Of a stretch of 26,952 nt of DNA, positions 24,022-26,952 are shown in pieces. The position numbers were made by a program, and so were the translations under genes. Where the stretch lies: the NCBI GenBank assembly GCA_034112085.1, contig JAWUWD010000095.1:1-26952 (forward strand), written 5' to 3'. The notes under the pieces were generated by a model that was not told the DNA's origin, ran no database searches, and saw nothing but the letters and a program-made list of their open reading frames with translations. Positions within the stretch are counted from its first letter, which is position 1, and every line of letters begins with the position of its first letter. The DNA is from JAWUWD01 sp034112085. GTDB lineage: Bacteria > Bacteroidota > Bacteroidia > Cytophagales > Cyclobacteriaceae.

Positions 24022-24471
24022 TTAACTTCTCAGTTTATCCAGCAGGCTACTAAGTTGCTCAGCCTCTTCTTCACTCAATTTCTTTAAAACCTCACTTGAA
24101 GCTTCCATTACAGGATCTAATTCATGCAAAAGCTGTAAACCTTTATTTGTAATCAATATATCAACTTTCCTCCTATTCTCAGGACAGACTTCTCTAGTCA
24201 CCAACTCCGTTTTCCTAAGTCGTTCGATCAACCTGGTAACATCAGACCTTTTGTTGATCATCCGCTCTTGAATATCCTGTCCAGTACATGGCTTTGGGTG
24301 AGACCCTCTAAGAATGCGTAACACATTAAACTGTGTTATAGATAATTTCTTATCCCGCATGATTGCAGCATTGTTATCCTCGAACCAAGAAGATGTATAA
24401 AGTATGTTGATCATCATCTTTTGATAAACACTCTTAAAATTTTCCTGCTGTATGTCCTTGTGTATACTCAT
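24022..24471 (-). CDS. MarR family transcriptional regulator
   Basis: A 149-residue winged-helix regulator. The N-terminal dimerisation helix is followed by LSITQFNVLRILRGSHPKPCTGQDIQERMINKRSDVTRLIERLRKTELVTREV, which spans the helix-turn-helix and start of the wing. CPENRRKVDILITNKGLQLL is the wing and family signature, and the helical C-terminus is LSEEEAEQLSSLLDKLRS. MarR proteins usually repress themselves and neighbours and respond to phenolic compounds or oxidants. A 13-base palindrome lies 22-34 bases before the start codon. Neighbours are a DoxX-like gene and a broken VOC gene. Confidence 0.92.
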   Translation of the reverse strand: MSIHKDIQQENFKSVYQKMMINILYTSSWFEDNNAAIMRDKKLSITQFNVLRILRGSHPKPCTGQDIQERMINKRSDVTRLIERLRKTELVTREVCPENRRKVDILITNKGLQLLHELDPVMEASSEVLKKLSEEEAEQLSSLLDKLRS

Positions 24472-24492
24472 TTGTCATCTTAATGCTGTAAG

Positions 24493-24505
24493 AACAACTA
24501 TTGTT
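24493..24505. promoter_or_regulatory. Possible MarR operator (palindrome AACAA-CTA-TTGTT)
   Basis: A perfect 5+3+5 palindrome 22-34 bases upstream of the marR start codon, next to a -7-like ATATTTG on the - strand (24517-24511), so it would overlap the transcription start. The position fits autorepression; the size is shorter than many MarR sites. Confidence 0.4.
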
Positions 24506-24558
24506 AAAACAAATATGTAAAAAGTTTATCGAAATTCAAAATCAGTTACTAAGATTCA

Positions 24559-24921
24559 TTAAGGCAGTTTGAACGCTGGGTTGTAGATTAGACCTACGAC
24601 ATTATCCCATGGGTCCATAACGGAAGCAGTCATAATATCTCCTCCAACATTACTAGGCTTTTCATGTTCTGTTGCTCCATTGGCTATTAAGTGATTGTAG
24701 GTTTCATTGATCTGATCAACTCCCCAATAAGACAACACATTATCTGCCTTATCACCACGAGGCTCTTCTTCAGGTAATATACCAAGTTCGTACCCCATAA
24801 TATTGAATCCGACATAGAACGGCTCATCAAAATAGGGTTCTACTTGAAAAGCATTAGCGCACCACTCTTTGGCATCTTGAAGACTTCCTACTTTCTAAAT
24901 GGTTGTTCGAATTCCTAACAC
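24559..24921 (-). pseudogene. VOC (glyoxalase-like) gene broken by an in-frame TAG
   Basis: Reading the - strand from GTG at 24921, the frame encodes VLGIRTTI, then TAG (24897-24895), then KVGSLQDAKEWCANAFQVEP and on, without another break, through MGYELGILPEEE to a stop at 24559. Both sides of the TAG belong to one VOC domain of about 120 residues; the stop sits in the first beta strand where relatives usually have a Tyr, one substitution away. The only in-frame start is GTG, because TAG lies three codons upstream. The uninterrupted ATG frame at 24798 would give a 79-residue fragment lacking the first strand and helix. TAG ends several intact genes here, so it is an ordinary stop. Possible alternatives are a sequencing error, or a recent inactivation given the intact remainder. 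Confidence 0.75.
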
Positions 24922-24943
24922 AGTATTCTAGTAAAAGTGAAAA

Positions 24944-25399
24944 TTACTTCTCTCTTAATCTACCGAAAAAATCTGACATTACTTTCCCGCACTGATCAGC
25001 AAGTATTCCTGTTCTAACCACTGTTTTGGGGTGAGTGATTGATTTGTTTATTACACTATAGCCTCTCTTTTCATCGCTTGCACCATAGACTATTTCCCCT
25101 AATTGCGACCAATAGCTCGCTCCTGCACACATCACACATGGCTCAAGCGTAACATACATTTTGCATTCGTTAAGATATTTAGCTCCAAGGTAGCTTTCGG
25201 CAGCCGTGATCGCCAGCATTTCCGCATGTGCAGTGGCATCTTTGAGACGCTCGGTCTGGTTATGTGCCCGAGCAATAATTATATTATTGGAAACTATCAC
25301 AGCCCCCACTGGTACTTCGCCATCTTCGAAAGCCATTTGCGCCTGCTTCAGCGCTTCTTTCATGTAATGCTCATCACTATGAATTGAGAGTTCACTCAT
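24944..25399 (-). CDS. tadA: tRNA-specific adenosine deaminase
   Basis: Converts adenosine-34 to inosine in the anticodon of tRNA-Arg(ACG), an essential modification. The 151-residue cytidine-deaminase-fold protein has the Zn/catalytic motif HAEMLAI (His ligand, proton-shuttle Glu) and PCVMCAGA (two Cys ligands). FEDGEVPVGAVIV and ARAHNQTE are TadA signatures. Its ATG overlaps the stop of the upstream exported-protein gene by four bases, and the broken VOC gene begins 22 bases after its stop. Guanine deaminase is the main alternative, but the motifs fit TadA better. Confidence 0.93.
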   Translation of the reverse strand: MSELSIHSDEHYMKEALKQAQMAFEDGEVPVGAVIVSNNIIIARAHNQTERLKDATAHAEMLAITAAESYLGAKYLNECKMYVTLEPCVMCAGASYWSQLGEIVYGASDEKRGYSVINKSITHPKTVVRTGILADQCGKVMSDFFGRLREK

Positions 25400-25938
25400 T
25401 TTATTTTGATGCTATTCATGATATCCTGAGCAGTAGAAGACCACTTATCCCTAATCTGATAGGGTGCGTTAAATGAAAAAACCATCGTCTGACCATCGAC
25501 TATTGCATATTGGATATAACCATATTTACGTATTGATTTTTTAGAAATATCATCGCCTTTTAGCAATGAAGTAAATTCAAATACTGCAAATTCTTTGTTA
25601 TTTATGGTCATCACCTCCTCCTTTGTGAATTCTACCTGGTCATATAAATGAGTAATATTAGCTTTGTAAAAATCTTTTGCAATATTGATATCTTCTGATC
25701 TCCACCTAGAGCTAGCGCTAGTCACAACAAAATCCACCAATCTAGACTCTCCAGAGTAGGCAGCCAAAGGTTTGATATTAGTCGGCATTCTAGTGACAAT
25801 ATCACCATCATTCATTGAGTAAAAATTGGCTGGTAAAAGGCAATTTACATTATCAGCGATTTTCACTTTCACCATTTTTTCACTTGAGATAAATCCGAAA
25901 ACCAAACTCGAGAGTAGTATTAGAATAACTTGCTTCAT
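25396..25938 (-). CDS. Exported protein of unknown function
   Basis: 180 residues with a Sec signal peptide (MKQVILILLSSLVFGFISSE) and a mature part of about 160 residues, beta-rich and without Cys-rich or metal motifs. The central LVDFVVTSASSRWRSEDINIAKDFYKANI and the end YIQYAIVDGQTMVFSFNAP with DIMNSIKIK resemble the layout of small PsbP/Mog1-like periplasmic proteins, but that is only a fold impression. ATG 25938 is chosen over 25980 because it starts at the signal peptide and does not overlap the symporter gene. It is the middle gene of a symporter / exported protein / tadA unit. Confidence 0.75.
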   Translation of the reverse strand: MKQVILILLSSLVFGFISSEKMVKVKIADNVNCLLPANFYSMNDGDIVTRMPTNIKPLAAYSGESRLVDFVVTSASSRWRSEDINIAKDFYKANITHLYDQVEFTKEEVMTINNKEFAVFEFTSLLKGDDISKKSIRKYGYIQYAIVDGQTMVFSFNAPYQIRDKWSSTAQDIMNSIKIK

Positions 25939-25960
25939 TAATGATATAAGTTTTATGATT

Positions 25961-26839
25961 TTAATCGATAATAGACTCAACTGACTTACCCTGCTTTCTC
26001 AAAGACCAAAATATAACAGCCCCGCCAGTAAAGAACATTATCAGACTATAAATAGCCGGAGCAACTGCGTAGGCTGTGTTGCCCAATAGCACTGTAGCAA
26101 TTACCAGACCCAATGTTCCGTTTTGAATACCACTCTCTATTGAAATCGATATCCCTTGCTTGAAGGAGAGGTTGAATATACGTGCCAAAATAAACCCCAA
26201 AGACATCGTAACCAAATTGAGCATCAACATGATCAATCCCGCTTGTTCGAAATAAGAAATGAGATTTGCTCTTTCCTTTACCAATAGCCCCACTAATACA
26301 AGTAAAAAAACTATTGTTGACAAAGTACGCATCGGACTTTCCATTCTATTGGCGAAAGCTTCTTTTTTCATTCTCACAATCATACCAATTCCCACTGGAA
26401 TGATTACAATGGCAAATATCTGAATAATGGTTTGAATGATGTTTAATTGGATACTAGTCTCTTCTCCTAATACGGTTTTCAATCCCAAATTAACAATGAA
26501 TGGAATTGTCAATAAAGTAGCTAAACTACTCAAAGCGGTAAGACTCACAGATAACGCTATATCTCCTTTTGCCAAATGTGTCACCAGATTGGAAGTAGCT
26601 CCACCAGGGCATGCCACCAATATGATCACGCCTATGGCAATCTCTGGTTGTAATGGGAATAAGTAGACAAAAGTGAACCCAATCAATGGAAGTAAGATCA
26701 ATTGACTAAGAAGCCCAATCAAAACGGCTTTAGGGGTAACAAATACTCTCTTGAAATCATCTCCAACTAACGATAGTCCCATTCCAAACATAATGATCAT
26801 CAAAGAAATGCCGAGAATGAGTGTTGATATGCTGTCCAT
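25961..26839 (-). CDS. Bile acid:sodium symporter (BASS/SBF) family transporter
   Basis: A 292-residue inner-membrane transporter with about nine or ten helices. Family marks are ACPGGATSNLVTHLAKGDIALSVSLTALSSL (Na+-site region of the first repeat) and ISIESGIQNGTLGLVIA (second repeat, E-x-G-x-Q-N). Bacterial members carry bile acids, pantoate or other organic anions with Na+; the substrate here is not known. ATG 26839 is preferred over 26920: it gives the usual N-terminus MDSISTLILGISL and lies 20 bases after the predicted transcription start. It is the first gene of a unit with the exported protein and tadA. Confidence 0.92.
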   Translation of the reverse strand: MDSISTLILGISLMIIMFGMGLSLVGDDFKRVFVTPKAVLIGLLSQLILLPLIGFTFVYLFPLQPEIAIGVIILVACPGGATSNLVTHLAKGDIALSVSLTALSSLATLLTIPFIVNLGLKTVLGEETSIQLNIIQTIIQIFAIVIIPVGIGMIVRMKKEAFANRMESPMRTLSTIVFLLVLVGLLVKERANLISYFEQAGLIMLMLNLVTMSLGFILARIFNLSFKQGISISIESGIQNGTLGLVIATVLLGNTAYAVAPAIYSLIMFFTGGAVIFWSLRKQGKSVESIID

Positions 26840-26866
26840 AGTTAGCTGAATGGTAGTAAAGTCGAG

Positions 26867-26897
26867 CAAATCTAGTTCAATTTTTATCTCATACAAA
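26867..26897 (-). promoter_or_regulatory. Predicted promoter of the symporter-tadA unit (Bacteroidota type)
   Basis: On the - strand TTTG (26897-26894), a 19-base spacer and TAGATTTG (26874-26867) match the Bacteroidota -33/-7 consensus fully. The implied start near 26860 lies downstream of the ATG at 26920 and about 20 bases before ATG 26839, which decides the start of the symporter gene. Confidence 0.7.
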
Positions 26898-26952
26898 ACT
26901 ATGCCAACAATATGGTTCACAGATTCATTTTCTTAGATTTGCGGTCTCAAAA

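Noticed and set aside
25939..25980. Longer start for the exported protein
   Set aside because: It would overlap the symporter gene and place 14 residues ahead of a clear signal peptide.

Overview
The window reads as chromosomal DNA of an AT-rich member of the Bacteroidota, most likely a marine or soil Cytophagales-type heterotroph. Supporting signs are an S46 dipeptidyl peptidase, an AraC regulator with a seven-helix membrane domain, FtsX/MacB-type permeases with a PadR partner, almost no Shine-Dalgarno sequences, and several promoters of the Bacteroidota type (TAnnTTTG at -7, in the best case with TTTG 19 bases upstream). The genus assignment is inference. No rRNA, tRNA, CRISPR array or insertion sequence was seen, and no gene-free stretch exceeds 300 bases.

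Left part (1-3800, + strand): the 3' part of an S46 peptidase with the Arg that marks DPP11-type Asp/Glu specificity, a membrane-anchored AraC regulator, and an exported protein joining an NTF2-like domain to a DJ-1/PfpI domain. An 11-bp inverted repeat precedes that last gene.

Histidine region (3840-10940, + strand): a complete operon hisG-D-C-B-H-A-F-IE with overlapping or nearly touching genes. It carries every step from PRPP to histidine, with bifunctional HisB and HisIE. It is preceded by a promoter, a 20-codon leader peptide with four consecutive His codons, and a strong intrinsic terminator before hisG. This is the layout of a ribosome-mediated attenuator.

Middle (11099-13336, + strand): a VOC (glyoxalase/bleomycin-resistance fold) protein, a PhzF-type isomerase and an M19 dipeptidase.

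Formate dehydrogenase and pyrophosphatase region (13386-19372, - strand): transcription runs from a previously uncalled 46-codon membrane sORF into ppa and a DUF7009-like gene, then from its own promoter into fdhB (NuoE-NuoF fusion), a four-helix-bundle (23S-IVP type) gene and fdhA (molybdopterin catalytic subunit, Cys type). The four-helix-bundle gene lies between the two FDH subunit genes and is bracketed by imperfect inverted CAGTT/AACTG repeats, so it looks like an inserted cassette. This is the least explained structure in the window.

Right part (19465-26839): on the + strand a DUF4386 membrane protein and a PadR regulator coupled to a large orphan ABC-type permease, ending at a bidirectional terminator. 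On the - strand are a DoxX-like protein, a MarR regulator with a palindrome at its promoter, a VOC gene broken by an in-frame amber codon, tadA, an exported protein of unknown function and a bile acid:sodium symporter-family transporter.
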